This document shows, piece after piece, positions 25,781-35,130 of a DNA stretch of 64,000 nucleotides (within the stretch, counting starts at the first letter, position 1; every line of letters begins with the position of its first letter). This DNA comes from Candidatus Poribacteria bacterium (GTDB lineage Bacteria; Poribacteria; WGA-4E; PCPOR2b), in the NCBI GenBank assembly GCA_022822005.1, contig JAJECO010000035.1, positions 17,119-81,118 on the forward strand, given 5' to 3'. The notes beneath the pieces are model-generated. The model did not search any database, was not told the origin of the DNA, and saw nothing but the letters and a program-made list of their open reading frames with translations. Made by a program: the position numbers and the translations under genes.

Positions 25781-27022
25781 TTACTTGTACACATAGCGGC
25801 GTGCCAGAATAACCGCATGCATCTGATGCTGAGCGACATCAATCCGCAAGGGAGATTCACGACTATGGTTCTGTACCCCGCCTATCGCGAGCGGATCATC
25901 TGTTGGCTGGCTGCGTATGAAACCGTTCATCAGCGGACTACCAACCTGCCACGAAGTCAATTTTGTCAAGCCAGTCTCAATAACATAAGCAAATTTCTTG
26001 ATATGCTCAGTATCGTCACGCTGCACTGCTAACTGGTACGCGTGGACAATGCCTTCATACGCATAGGCGGTGTTACGCGTCCTTCTTAGGGTTTTGTGAA
26101 CATCTATCATCCAGTTGGCAAGTTCAATAACGTAATCGCCATACTTTTCCACACTGGACCAGCCAGAGGTAGCGATTTCAAAGAAAACCATAGAACTCCA
26201 CTGATAATATCCCTTGGTTGTGGAGGAATCTGGATCTTTCTGAAGCGCTTCTTGAATATTGTGATGATACCCCGCATCAGCAGAAGCGATGATAATGGGC
26301 TGCAAATCTTCACGTCCCATATACTTTGCAGCTTTAACCAGCGCGAGAAGGCATTCACCATCGAAGTAGGGGGAAGGCTGCCCATAAGGGTGTCCGCTAG
26401 AGTAACTGTAGCTTTGATGCCAAAGTCCCGCTTTCGGGGGCGTTTGTATTCGCGCTCTGATGAGAAATTCAAGATATTCTTCGAGAAGTTGTCGATAGTT
26501 TTGAAATTTTTCCTCAGAAATCTGAGATTTAGCAGCACGCAGGTAATCAATATGAGCAAGCGCACAGAGTGCCACAGTTCCAATACGTCCGGCGCCTGCT
26601 CCCGGATAGGCTACATAACGTTGACCGTCGGGAGTAAGTTTTGAGTTCCGGACGAAGAAGTCCATCGACCTCTCAACCGCTGCGCCTATTTCTGGGGTTG
26701 GCGTGGCACTATATATTACTGCTAATCCCCACATTGCCCCAGCTTGGCGGACCTGATTGTCGCCGGGGTCGTAAGTTTTTTCAACCCAATCGTAAATATA
26801 GGTGAAATTGCCCTCTGGTTTTTGGTGGTTGAGCATAAATTGTGTGCCCAGCTCGAGCGACCGGTCAAGAACCGCACGGTTCAGCGATTTAGATCGATTA
26901 AAATCGCAAGAGAGCAGCAGTAGTGCACAAGATATTACAATACCTGTTGCCCTTGCTACCAAAACGATGTGGTGTAACAGTTTTCTCGTTTTCATGTTCG
27001 GATCTGTGTTGTTTTTGTTCAT
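25781..27022 (-). CDS. lipoprotein with alpha/alpha-toroid (six-hairpin-like) fold
   Basis: A 413-residue protein with an N-terminal lipoprotein signal (LLLLSC, Cys39). The rest shows repeated helix pairs with short sequence echoes: ELGTQFMLNHQKPEGNF, RQAGAMWGLAVIYS, YFDGECLLALVKAAKYMG and AYEGIVHAYQLA. This is the pattern of the alpha/alpha toroid fold seen in six-hairpin glycosidases, epimerases and terpene cyclases. It starts six bases after the stop of the gene at 27029-28363, which encodes a similarly organised protein, and the two are probably cotranscribed. Catalytic residues cannot be assigned with confidence; carbohydrate processing is inferred from the fold. Confidence 0.6.
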   Translation of the reverse strand: MNKNNTDPNMKTRKLLHHIVLVARATGIVISCALLLLSCDFNRSKSLNRAVLDRSLELGTQFMLNHQKPEGNFTYIYDWVEKTYDPGDNQVRQAGAMWGLAVIYSATPTPEIGAAVERSMDFFVRNSKLTPDGQRYVAYPGAGAGRIGTVALCALAHIDYLRAAKSQISEEKFQNYRQLLEEYLEFLIRARIQTPPKAGLWHQSYSYSSGHPYGQPSPYFDGECLLALVKAAKYMGREDLQPIIIASADAGYHHNIQEALQKDPDSSTTKGYYQWSSMVFFEIATSGWSSVEKYGDYVIELANWMIDVHKTLRRTRNTAYAYEGIVHAYQLAVQRDDTEHIKKFAYVIETGLTKLTSWQVGSPLMNGFIRSQPTDDPLAIGGVQNHSRESPLRIDVAQHQMHAVILARRYVYK

Positions 27023-27028
27023 AATACC

Positions 27029-28363
27029 CTACTGAACGTAATCGACAGTTTGCACGACAGGCGGTATTTGATAAATAAAGCGTAGCCCCTTTGCAAAACT
27101 GCTAATAGCATGTTGTGTGTTATCAATTCGCAATTGGGAAACAGTGGGGGTTTTGCGAAAACCGCCCTGTGCCATATCGGGACGTTTGAGAGTAGCAGCA
27201 TCAGTTTCTCCGTATTGCAGCATGAATAGCCAGCGATACCCCATTTTGGCGCGTTCTTGATAGAGCCGCAACCGTCTTTCATCCCTCGTCAGGCGTGCAC
27301 CATGAATGGCATCTCCCAATCCCTCCATGTAACTTCCTGTATTTGCGGATGGCTTGCTGTGAAAACTACCATAAGTATCTTCATCGGCATCCAAATTTTG
27401 TTGCGTTAGGAGTTGGTCACTCAAGAAAAAAACATAGTCCACGTATTTCTGTTCACCGGTCTGCTCATAGAGTGATGTGAAAGCGGAAATAGTCCACGGG
27501 AGGAACGCATGCGATTTCCATTTTTCTCCATAATAGAATTCTAACGCCCAATCCATGCTCTGTTTATACCGGGCATCTCCGAAAGCTTGGTACATACCTG
27601 CTAATGCATAGAGTGCCTCACCGGGGTATATCTTCGACTCCCAGCCGGAGCTTTTTTCATACTCATAATTACCCAAATATACATAGGTGCTTTTATATTG
27701 ACCGGTGTTATATTTTTCCTGTAGGAACAGGATCATGTTTGCCAGTTTGATCAAGATCTCATCGAATTCAGTTGTCCCTGTTAGCTGACGAATCTTGAGC
27801 ATCGTCAACATTGGGAGACTAATCCCACCGAGTTTCGCTTTCCGACGGAAAATGAAGTACGCTTTATCGGTATCGAGCGACTCTGTGAAAGCCAACAGGT
27901 ACTGGACACTCTTCCGCGACGCCTCCAAATAGCGGAGATCCCCTGTCATTTCATAAACCAACGCCAACGAAAATGAGGTGCCTGCTTGACGTAGAAAATT
28001 ATCATCATCTTTAGTGCTGAACTTATCATTAACGGGATCATACCAGTATTTAAAACGCCCGTGATGTTCCTGCATATTGATGATCCAATCGGCACCAAGA
28101 CGCATTGAATGGTCCAGTGTCTCCGCAGTAACGTGCGCATAGCGTTCGGGTTGCGGTGCCGGAGGAAACAGATTCCTCCAAAATCGTTTCGTCTCTAAGC
28201 TAATTGTGCGGCGTTTTTCAGATCCGGAAAGATTTTTCCAGTAATTCCACTCCTTAGGATGCTGACGTGTTAGATAATAGCCCATTCCGATTCCGGTCAC
28301 TAGTAAGACCAAAAGCACTATGCCCAGCACTCGGAACTTACGCAAAAATTGACTGATTTTCAT
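27029..28363 (-). CDS. membrane-anchored alpha/alpha-toroid protein, paralogue of the next gene
   Basis: A 444-residue protein with one N-terminal membrane helix (about 11-30). Its body repeats the same phrases as the downstream gene: MRLGADWIINMQEHHGRFKY, RQAGTSFSLALVYE, YPGEALYALAGMYQAFGD and the ending RIDNTQHAISSFAKGLRFIY. These fit an alpha/alpha toroid. GGGAGG lies before the ATG. With its neighbour it forms a tandem pair exposed outside the cytoplasmic membrane. The two could be polysaccharide-modifying enzymes, but neither can be tied to a named glycosidase family from sequence alone. Confidence 0.6.
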   Translation of the reverse strand: MKISQFLRKFRVLGIVLLVLLVTGIGMGYYLTRQHPKEWNYWKNLSGSEKRRTISLETKRFWRNLFPPAPQPERYAHVTAETLDHSMRLGADWIINMQEHHGRFKYWYDPVNDKFSTKDDDNFLRQAGTSFSLALVYEMTGDLRYLEASRKSVQYLLAFTESLDTDKAYFIFRRKAKLGGISLPMLTMLKIRQLTGTTEFDEILIKLANMILFLQEKYNTGQYKSTYVYLGNYEYEKSSGWESKIYPGEALYALAGMYQAFGDARYKQSMDWALEFYYGEKWKSHAFLPWTISAFTSLYEQTGEQKYVDYVFFLSDQLLTQQNLDADEDTYGSFHSKPSANTGSYMEGLGDAIHGARLTRDERRLRLYQERAKMGYRWLFMLQYGETDAATLKRPDMAQGGFRKTPTVSQLRIDNTQHAISSFAKGLRFIYQIPPVVQTVDYVQ

Positions 28364-28523
28364 TAGTCCTCCCGTTACGTATTTTTGTTTATTTTATCAT
28401 GTATCGGGAAAAATTGAAAGTGAAAAAGGCTATCCATGCCCGACACCAGTGTGGTTCAAGCAGCCGCGCGCCATTATATCGGATTTCAATCGAACTTAAA
28501 CCCTAACGAGGAGGCGGGTTGCA

Positions 28524-29180
28524 TTATGGTGTGGAGCGTTCAACAGACCAATGCCGGTCCGAGCTTTGAACAACAATAGCATCAGTAAGACCAGTTTGAG
28601 CGAGCATTACCTCGATTTCGGGAATGGTGAGTGCAGCAAGGAAGGAATCGTAGAAGAGTTTCTTTTGGTAGGGGGTGTCGTCAGCGGCGTAACAATCAAC
28701 AAGGGCTTGGGCGGCTTGGGGCGTATCAGGTCGCATCAGGTCGCGGATAAGAATTAAGCCGTCGGGACGAACGACACGACTGATCTCGCGAAAGGCAGTC
28801 AGTGGATCGGGAAGGTGGTGGATAATACTGTTGGAAATCACGCCATCAAACGATTGATCGGGATAGGGTAGATCTTTTGCATCAACGTATTCCAATGCGA
28901 TTCGGTCCGCTAACCCGGCTTCGGCAACGTGTTGCTCACCGAGCGTGAGCATGTTGACTGAAAGGTCAATACCGGTGATTCGGATTTTGGGGCAACGCTG
29001 GGCTAACAAGATAGGAATTTGGGCGGGACCGGTTCCGAGATCGAGAAAATGCCCTTGGCGCGCACCGAGTTCAACCACACGTTCTACAAATGCTATATTG
29101 ACAGCAGTGTGATCCATAGCATCATAAGCCTCCGCTTCTTCGCAGGTGTCCATGACTTCAGGTTCTAAAATACGCTTCAT
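28524..29180 (-). CDS. class I SAM-dependent methyltransferase
   Basis: A 218-residue methyltransferase of the UbiE/COQ5-like group. Motif I is FLDLGTGPAQIPILLA, motif II ITGIDLSVNMLTLG, motif III YVDAKDLPYPDQSFDGV, and post-motif ISNSIIHHLPDPLTAF. The N-terminus (LEPEVMDTCEEAEAYDAMDH) and the C-terminal helices should set the substrate, which is not known. It stands alone on the - strand with 160 bases to the toroid pair and a gene-free stretch upstream. It is probably a metabolite methyltransferase; nothing nearby suggests a pathway. Confidence 0.85.
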   Translation of the reverse strand: MKRILEPEVMDTCEEAEAYDAMDHTAVNIAFVERVVELGARQGHFLDLGTGPAQIPILLAQRCPKIRITGIDLSVNMLTLGEQHVAEAGLADRIALEYVDAKDLPYPDQSFDGVISNSIIHHLPDPLTAFREISRVVRPDGLILIRDLMRPDTPQAAQALVDCYAADDTPYQKKLFYDSFLAALTIPEIEVMLAQTGLTDAIVVQSSDRHWSVERSTP

Positions 29181-29529
29181 TAGTTATCCTTTTGGGGGGC
29201 TACAGTCTGGCTTAATAGAAAAGCAGATAATGAAGTTTGTTCATATCTTGATGTCGACGGTTGGGCAAACACCTTAATTATTGAGCGATGCACCGAGGTC
29301 CCAGGCGATTATTCCAAATGATTTCGAGGCGCATCAGTTCGGTTAACCGTGTCAAAATGGCACGAAAACTTAACAGAATCTAACAAAATCTAACACTTTT
29401 TAAAGAATTCTATGAAATCTCAAGCGTGCATTAACTGGTCAGATTCTTCAATATCACGACCTACTAAAATCCAGAAGCATCTCAAGTACATAAGACTGGT
29501 TTAATTTATCAAACGCTAAGAGAACCTAA
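29181..29529. other. gene-free stretch with a short 10-base direct repeat
   Basis: No supported gene. At 29371-29395 TAACAGAATC, TAACAAAATC and TAACA follow one another with exactly a 10-base period. Such helical spacing may be an operator for the methyltransferase gene, but this is guesswork. Confidence 0.35.
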
Positions 29530-30201
29530 TTACTCTGACTGTTCTTTCATCTGTTTTCCGTAGACTTCAATCTCTGCAATTCGCGCTTCATCAAGTTCGA
29601 TCTCAAATTGTGGCGCGACTTCCATTAACTTGCGGACATGGGATGGTCTCTGGAATTTCGCTTGAATTAGAATCGCGTTAGTAACAGTGTGCTCTCGGAG
29701 AATAATCGGGCTTTTTAGGGCTTTCCTACTTTGACGCATGGATGTTAACAGCTGCCACGACTCTGTATTATCTTGCCAATAGACCTCTAAACCGTACAAA
29801 TTGGTCGCATGAATCACAATTTTGTCAATGGACTGCTTCTGGCGGAATTGGACTTTGGCTTGCGGCTGAACCTTGATTTGCGTAAATTCCATCGTTCCGG
29901 GGGTTTTTCTCCAATGAGCCGATCCCGCTTTCTTATTAAGGGAAAACTGCGCTCCATTACTATTCTGAAGAATTGCAGTATCCATTTGTCCAACAGCGTG
30001 TAGTCCAAGTTTTCCAAATGTCTTCAGGTTCCCATCATTCATTTCAGGGCTCGAACAGGACCCTCCGTTTGTATCAAGTGCGTAATTCTCACTCCAGATG
30101 TAGTTTGATTGAGGAATTATCGCACTACAGCCTCCCCAGATTAAGCACCCCCAGAGAAGGACTAACAATCTTAGTTTTGGCGCACTGAAACGAGTTATCA
30201 T
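29530..30201 (-). CDS. lipoprotein with discoidin-like (F5/8C-like) domain
   Basis: A 223-residue lipoprotein with lipobox IWGGC (Cys25). The body has beta-rich segments typical of a galactose-binding-like fold: DGNLKTFGK early, then QKQSIDKIVIHATNLYGLEV, YWQDNTESWQLL and ARIAEIEVYGKQ. This is the usual layout of F5/8 type C-like modules that bind sugars or lipids. The ATG overlaps the stop of the TIM-barrel gene upstream (ATGA), so the two are translationally coupled. The function is unknown. No known partner from a cell-wall pathway is nearby. Confidence 0.6.
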   Translation of the reverse strand: MITRFSAPKLRLLVLLWGCLIWGGCSAIIPQSNYIWSENYALDTNGGSCSSPEMNDGNLKTFGKLGLHAVGQMDTAILQNSNGAQFSLNKKAGSAHWRKTPGTMEFTQIKVQPQAKVQFRQKQSIDKIVIHATNLYGLEVYWQDNTESWQLLTSMRQSRKALKSPIILREHTVTNAILIQAKFQRPSHVRKLMEVAPQFEIELDEARIAEIEVYGKQMKEQSE

Positions 30202-30989
30202 GATGGTCTTCTTCCTTCCTTGATGAGACAGCTAACCAGTGTCGCGTTATCATAAATCTGATTTGGATAGTCTTTTGTATACATTCCAACCGCCATCGCG
30301 TCAATCGGCTTGATATGCTCAAGTGCGAACCGAAACGCCGGTAGCGGCTCGCTTCTGCCCGCAGCGAGGACTTTGATCGAAATCACCGGAAGATGCACGG
30401 CTTGGATTGCTGCGACCGCTGCATCTCGATCCGCATCAAGATACATCTCACGGCGGCGGGTGTGATTGTAAAGCGCACAAACGTAGAAATCAACATCGTA
30501 TCCTTCGTGATAGCACTGTTTCAGAATGTCCGGATCATGTGTTCCCACGCCGGGGGAGAGTCCCAAATCTCGGATCAGTTTTAACCCATCGCACAATGTA
30601 TTCAACTTTCCTGCATCGTAAAGTTGATCCGTTGTTCCTCCGTGATGGTAGATGGCTATTGGCTGGTAACGGGCAATCATCCGAATATGTGCTGCTAGGT
30701 CGGCGTACTCATTCCCCTTCGCTGTCTGTGCAATCCACTGGATCTTTCCACCAGTGTTGCGGTAGTCATTCAGGACCCGCATAATGTGGCGATCCGCCCG
30801 TGCCAGCACGGTGTTGATCTCGCATCGTTCTGCCTCGCGCAGATCCGCCATAATCCGATCAGCGGTGTAGTAGTCCTCCATCTCCTTCGACTTTGCAGGG
30901 GAATGATGGGAGATGCCACTATATGGGTTGCCACCGATAATTAAGCGGCTTACTCGGTGGGATCCAATGGAAATCGTTGGTAGTTTCAT
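30198..30989 (-). CDS. aldo/keto-reductase-like TIM-barrel protein of unknown function
   Basis: A 263-residue protein beginning ISIGSHRVSRLIIGGNPYSG, which resembles the start of aldo/keto reductases, and continuing with barrel-like segments (IQWIAQTAKGNEY, PIAIYHHGGTTDQL, GLSPGVGTHDP, VDFYVCALYNHTRR). The clear catalytic tetrad of active aldo/keto reductases was not found, so it may be a relative with another role. Its stop overlaps the start of the discoidin-like lipoprotein by four bases. AAAGG lies before the ATG. Confidence 0.55.
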   Translation of the reverse strand: MKLPTISIGSHRVSRLIIGGNPYSGISHHSPAKSKEMEDYYTADRIMADLREAERCEINTVLARADRHIMRVLNDYRNTGGKIQWIAQTAKGNEYADLAAHIRMIARYQPIAIYHHGGTTDQLYDAGKLNTLCDGLKLIRDLGLSPGVGTHDPDILKQCYHEGYDVDFYVCALYNHTRRREMYLDADRDAAVAAIQAVHLPVISIKVLAAGRSEPLPAFRFALEHIKPIDAMAVGMYTKDYPNQIYDNATLVSCLIKEGRRPS

Positions 30990-31144
30990 GACAAGCTCAT
31001 ACCTTTACGTTGAATAATCGAGTCTTATCATGTAATGCAGATTGTGTGCCAATCCAAAAAGCCGCGTTTTCACGGTTTCGAACATTGCTGCTGCACGGAA
31101 TTGGGCAAATTCGCCCTGTTGACTGGTGACGATTTGGTGCGAGT

Positions 31145-32164
31145 TTATTTGCGCCCTTGCTTCAACCTTCCCCACACTGTCGTTCGCTTACCTACCGGAG
31201 AAACAGAAAGAGTAACAGTTGGTCCCCAGTCATCTGCTGGGTGGTTTGTGAGTTGCCGGAGGTTAGTGCCGTCGGTATTTATCATATAGATATCAGAATT
31301 GCCCTCTCGGTTCGAGCAAAAGACGATTTTTTGACTGTTGGGAGACCAAGCTGGCAGAATCTCATCGCTTGGATCTTTTGTCAGACGACGGATGTTTTGT
31401 CCGTCAGCGTTCATAATGTAAATGTCGTAGTTTCCAGCATCAAAGTTTCCGTCGCCAAAATTTCCGACCCGTATAGAAGCAAACACGATCTGGCGACCAT
31501 TTGGAGACCACATGGGATGTCGGTCGCGTCCAGGGTGTTCTGTCAAGTTTCGGAGGTTCTTTCCATTGGTATCCATGACGTAGATGTCATCATCCAGCCA
31601 TACAAGCCGGTTTCGATCTGATTGAAAAGCAATTCTACGTCCGTCAGGGGACCAAGCGGGGTAGTAGTCCAATGCGGAATGATCGGTGAGTCTGCGAAGG
31701 TTTGTACCATCAGCTTGCATAATATAGATTTGGGGACCTGAATCCCCGGCGTGATAACGATAGGATGAGAAGGTAATTTGACCGTTATCAGGGGACCAAG
31801 CGGGTTGACCAGCACCATCAGGATTGTTTGTTAATCTGCGGAGGTTCCTTCCATCAGCACGCATCACATAGATAGCCGATTTCCCGCCGTGCCTGAAGGA
31901 GCTGAAAACAATCTCTCGACCATCAGGAGACCACGCTGGATCTCTGTCAGTATTAAGATTATTTGTTAGATTGCGGAGAGTTTTTCCGTGTCCATCTATT
32001 ACATAAATTTCACTATTCCCATCCCGATTGGAGACAAAAGCAATCTGCATCTTTGGGCGCACCTGTGCGTAAAGGTTTGTTAAGGAAATTACGTCACTTA
32101 ACAAAGCAACCAGCACCACTCCAAATTTAACCAAAGCAAACCTTGGGGCGTTCATTCGGTTCAT
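31145..32164 (-). CDS. TolB-like beta-propeller protein (WD40-like PD40 repeats)
   Basis: A 339-residue exported protein. The signal peptide (about 1-33) ends LYAQ, and six repeats follow of the form IYVMDxxGxNLRRLTxxPxxDxxPAWSPDGRxIxFxS. Examples are IYVIDGHGKTLRNLTNN, IYVMRADGRNLRRLTNN, IYIMQADGTNLRRLT and IYMINTDGTNLRQLT. This is the PD40 propeller of TolB. It lacks TolB's N-terminal domain and no Tol/Pal genes are nearby, so a general periplasmic propeller is the safer call. AGGAGTG lies 7 bases before the ATG. Confidence 0.8.
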   Translation of the reverse strand: MNRMNAPRFALVKFGVVLVALLSDVISLTNLYAQVRPKMQIAFVSNRDGNSEIYVIDGHGKTLRNLTNNLNTDRDPAWSPDGREIVFSSFRHGGKSAIYVMRADGRNLRRLTNNPDGAGQPAWSPDNGQITFSSYRYHAGDSGPQIYIMQADGTNLRRLTDHSALDYYPAWSPDGRRIAFQSDRNRLVWLDDDIYVMDTNGKNLRNLTEHPGRDRHPMWSPNGRQIVFASIRVGNFGDGNFDAGNYDIYIMNADGQNIRRLTKDPSDEILPAWSPNSQKIVFCSNREGNSDIYMINTDGTNLRQLTNHPADDWGPTVTLSVSPVGKRTTVWGRLKQGRK

Positions 32165-32269
32165 GGCACACTCCTTTCTAGGGGTAACAAGTCAATGGAG
32201 TCTAGGCAAGGAATGTGCCAACCGATTTTTTGATACTGCATGAAATTTCACACATTGTACACACAAATA

Positions 32270-33004
32270 TCAGTATTTTATACGTAGGAGCGACAGACCA
32301 TGCGGCGGTACGGAAGTCCCAGCCGTTGACCTCTCCCGTGCATCAAGGATTTTGTTCAATCGATCGACACCATCGTGTTTGTCGTGCAGTTTCAAGACAG
32401 TGCCAACAATCGCACGAACCATCCCCCGCAAGAAAGCATCTGCTTCAATCTCAAAATAGACGAAGTCTCCCTCCCGCCAACATCGGCATTTGTAGGTCTC
32501 ACAGATTGGGTTGATCCGCTCGCTGCCGGAGCGTTGAAAGGAAGAGAAATCCTGTTTGCCGACGAGCCATTGACAGGCTGTGTCTGCACCTTGCACGTTA
32601 ATTGGTTCAGGGAAAAAATAGGTGCTGTTCCGTAGCAGTGCGGAAGGATAGGCACGGTTGAGGATTGTGTACCGATAGGTCCGACTCACTGCGCTGAATC
32701 GGGCATGGAAGTCCGGCGGAACCTCTTCAGCATCAACAATGACGATGTCCCGAGGCAGGGTTGCATTGAGGGCTTTCTGAAACGAGATCAGCGGGATTTG
32801 GGAGCGGGTATGGAAATTGGCGACCTGACCGGCGGCGTGTACCCCTGTATCTGTCCTTCCTGCCCCAACGATTTGCGCCTGTGTCTTGGTAATTTTTTCG
32901 AGCGCATCTTGGATGGCTGCTTGAACCGTTATCGCATTGGGTTGAATCTGCCAACCGTGATAGTTTGTCCCATCGTATTCAATTGTGAGTTTGATATTTC
33001 GCAT
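32270..33004 (-). CDS. truA: tRNA pseudouridine(38-40) synthase TruA
   Basis: A 244-residue enzyme that makes pseudouridine at positions 38-40 of tRNA anticodon stems. The catalytic Asp52 lies in GAGRTDTGVHAAGQ; the N-terminus KLTIEYDGTNYHGWQIQP is diagnostic. Further landmarks are SRTYRYTILN and DAFLRGMVRAIVGT. It lies on the - strand, divergent from the PhyH gene at 33117, with 112 bases between. Length is normal for the family. Confidence 0.95.
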   Translation of the reverse strand: MRNIKLTIEYDGTNYHGWQIQPNAITVQAAIQDALEKITKTQAQIVGAGRTDTGVHAAGQVANFHTRSQIPLISFQKALNATLPRDIVIVDAEEVPPDFHARFSAVSRTYRYTILNRAYPSALLRNSTYFFPEPINVQGADTACQWLVGKQDFSSFQRSGSERINPICETYKCRCWREGDFVYFEIEADAFLRGMVRAIVGTVLKLHDKHDGVDRLNKILDARERSTAGTSVPPHGLSLLRIKY

Positions 33005-33116
33005 CGTTATTTATATCCGCGCAAGACGCTCTGCCCACCACGTTTTCCGCTTGATTCTTTTTTTTCGCGCTGCTAAACTATCGTGAAATCAGTCACTATA
33101 TTCACAGAGGAAAAAT

Positions 33117-33857
33117 ATGCGGATTCGTGAAGCACAGAAGGAACAGTTTGAGGAAAAGGGATTTTTCATCCTCGAAAATATCTTCAGCGAGGCGGAGATC
33201 GACAATCTCACTACCGAGATCGAAAGGTATGTTGACGAAGCGAATCAACAGCTTAGGGCGGCTGGTGGAAAGGGGATTAGTCGTCCGGACGAAATCGTGT
33301 TTACCTCGTTCATTGCGGAAAAAAACGAGAAGATCCTATCCTTTGTCAAACAAGATAAATTTGTCCAACTGACGACAGATCTCATCGGTCCAAATGTCCG
33401 TCTCTACTGGAACCAAGCGGTCTTCAAATATCCTGAAACACCCCAAGAGTTTCCGTGGCACCAAGATAACGGATATACACCACTCGATCCGGAACAATAT
33501 TACACCTGCTGGCTGGCACTCAGTGATTCAACGTTGGAAAATGGCTGTATCTGGGTGCTGCCCGAAACTCATAAGCTCGGCACACAACCGCATGAGCGAA
33601 CAGTGTTGGGACAGGTCGGATACACCGGCGAAAATCCGGGGGTTTCCGTGCCGCTGAAAAAGGGGAGTATGGCGGTTTTCTCATCGTTGCTTTTCCACCG
33701 GAGTGGTCCCAATCTGACGGATGGGGTCCGCAAAGCGTATATTATTCAGTATATACCAGCCCACACGCGAAACGCAAGAAATAACGAACCTTTTACGGAT
33801 AGGCTCTGGGTGGCGAAAAATGGGGAGCGGTATGATGGCGAGGACTCGGACGAGTAG
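33117..33857 (+). CDS. phytanoyl-CoA dioxygenase (PhyH)-family oxygenase
   Basis: A 246-residue Fe(II)/2-oxoglutarate oxygenase. The triad is His115 and Asp117 (PWHQDNGY) plus His194 (LFHRSGPN), and Arg205 is well placed for 2-oxoglutarate. The N-terminus QKEQFEEKGFFILENIFSEA and PETHKLGTQPH are typical. GAGG lies before the ATG. The gene is followed within ten bases by a GNAT gene and then an aldo/keto reductase and a DUF3500 gene, all on the same strand with short or overlapping joins, so the four are likely one operon. Substrate unknown. Confidence 0.9.
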   Translation: MRIREAQKEQFEEKGFFILENIFSEAEIDNLTTEIERYVDEANQQLRAAGGKGISRPDEIVFTSFIAEKNEKILSFVKQDKFVQLTTDLIGPNVRLYWNQAVFKYPETPQEFPWHQDNGYTPLDPEQYYTCWLALSDSTLENGCIWVLPETHKLGTQPHERTVLGQVGYTGENPGVSVPLKKGSMAVFSSLLFHRSGPNLTDGVRKAYIIQYIPAHTRNARNNEPFTDRLWVAKNGERYDGEDSDE

Positions 33858-33881
33858 AATTGGAAAGTGAAGAAAATTAAC

Positions 33882-34307
33882 ATGGATGACCTCATACTTA
33901 GGTATTCAACGGACTCTGTTAATTGGACTGAGTTGGCTGAAGTGTACCGCTTGGCACCATTAGGCACATACGACCCAGAGCGGTTACAGCGTGCTTACGA
34001 ACAGAGTCAAGTCTGCTGCTTTGCATATCGCAGCACCCAGTTGATCGCCGCAGGACGGGCATTGTCTGATGGGGAGTATTTCGCTTTCATCTGTGATATC
34101 GTTGTGCTACCGGAATTTCAACGACAAGGTCTCGGAACACGTATAATGAACGCAATGTCTGAAAGATTAGCCGCTGAAAAAGTGCTTCTCGCCTGTGTGA
34201 TTGGGCAGGAGGGCTTCTATAGAAAACTGGGGTTTCTGAAACATACATCCGTAATGGCTCTGTATCCAAATGCCAAATGGTATAAGGAAAACGGGCTTTT
34301 GGAGTGA
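33882..34307 (+). CDS. GNAT-family N-acetyltransferase
   Basis: An acetyltransferase of 141 residues. The acetyl-CoA loop is visible in VVLPEFQRQGLGTRIMNAM (QxxGxG), preceded by ISDG-like strand FAFICDI and followed by GFYRKLGFLKHTSVMALY, the usual ending of small GNATs. Two starts are possible, GTG at 33867 and ATG at 33882; neither has a strong ribosome binding site. Its stop overlaps the in-frame GTG and lies in front of AAGGAGG for the next gene. It sits between a PhyH and an aldo/keto reductase gene. Substrate unknown. Confidence 0.8.
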   Translation: MDDLILRYSTDSVNWTELAEVYRLAPLGTYDPERLQRAYEQSQVCCFAYRSTQLIAAGRALSDGEYFAFICDIVVLPEFQRQGLGTRIMNAMSERLAAEKVLLACVIGQEGFYRKLGFLKHTSVMALYPNAKWYKENGLLE

Positions 34308-34318
34308 AGGAGGGCAAC

Positions 34319-35089
34319 ATGGAACGTCTTGAATATGGAAATACTGGACTCGAAATCTCACGCCTCTGCTTTGGGGCAGGGCATCTCAATAAAGTCTGTG
34401 CGAGTCACGCAGAGGGCGGCGATTTGCTGCGTGGAGCATTTGATCAGGGGATTACCTTCTGGGATACGGCTGAAGGGTATGGAAGCCAACCACATCTGGG
34501 TGCGGCGTTGAGAGGACTTGAGCGCGACCAAGTGGTCATCCAAACAAAAACCGGGGCAAAGGATTATGACGGTGCTTACAAGAGTATTGAACGCTCCCTC
34601 CAGGAAATGGGAACTGATTACATTGACGTGCTCTTGCTACATGGTGTTTCCTCGCCTGAAGATTTGGAATCGCGGGAGGGGGCGCTGTCAGCATTTCTGG
34701 ATGCCAAAAGCAAGGGGATTATCCGTGTCACGGGTTGCTCAACTCACCTCTTCACGGGACCTGTAATGGACGCCGTCATTGATCACCCTGAGATTCAGGT
34801 CATCTTAGCAACAGCGAACAAAGAGGGGAGAATGTTAGACGGTGGTCCGTTGGATCGGCATCTTGAGTACCTTCAACGGGCTTATGATCTCGGCAAAGGA
34901 CTCAGCATTATGAAGGTCATCGCAGCGGGAAACATTCCTGAATCAGAACTTGAGGATTGGATACGCTGGGGGTTTGAGTTAGAAATCGCCCATGGCATCA
35001 ATCTCGGCATGTCCAACCGTTCTGAGATTGATTTCGATGCACGGATTGCGCGTGAACATGGGAGCCAACGCCTGCGAAGAGTCGCGTGA
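34319..35089 (+). CDS. aldo/keto reductase
   Basis: A 256-residue NADPH-dependent reductase. The N-terminus YGNTGLEISRLCFGAGHL and GITFWDTAEGYG, with the catalytic Asp and Tyr, are clear. Lys lies in VVIQTKTG, and His in DVLLLHG. It is shorter than the standard 320 residues, missing C-terminal loops, so cofactor and substrate binding may differ. ATG at 34319 is chosen for the AAGGAGG immediately upstream. It follows the GNAT gene and precedes a DUF3500 gene in the same run. Confidence 0.85.
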   Translation: MERLEYGNTGLEISRLCFGAGHLNKVCASHAEGGDLLRGAFDQGITFWDTAEGYGSQPHLGAALRGLERDQVVIQTKTGAKDYDGAYKSIERSLQEMGTDYIDVLLLHGVSSPEDLESREGALSAFLDAKSKGIIRVTGCSTHLFTGPVMDAVIDHPEIQVILATANKEGRMLDGGPLDRHLEYLQRAYDLGKGLSIMKVIAAGNIPESELEDWIRWGFELEIAHGINLGMSNRSEIDFDARIAREHGSQRLRRVA

Positions 35090-35130
35090 TAAACTGTAAA
35101 GACCTCTTACCCTTCAAAGGAGATTTCGAT

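Noticed and set aside
26096..26644. A 182-residue + strand open frame opposite the toroid gene
   Set aside because: Antisense shadow of the clear - strand coding sequence; no ribosome binding site.
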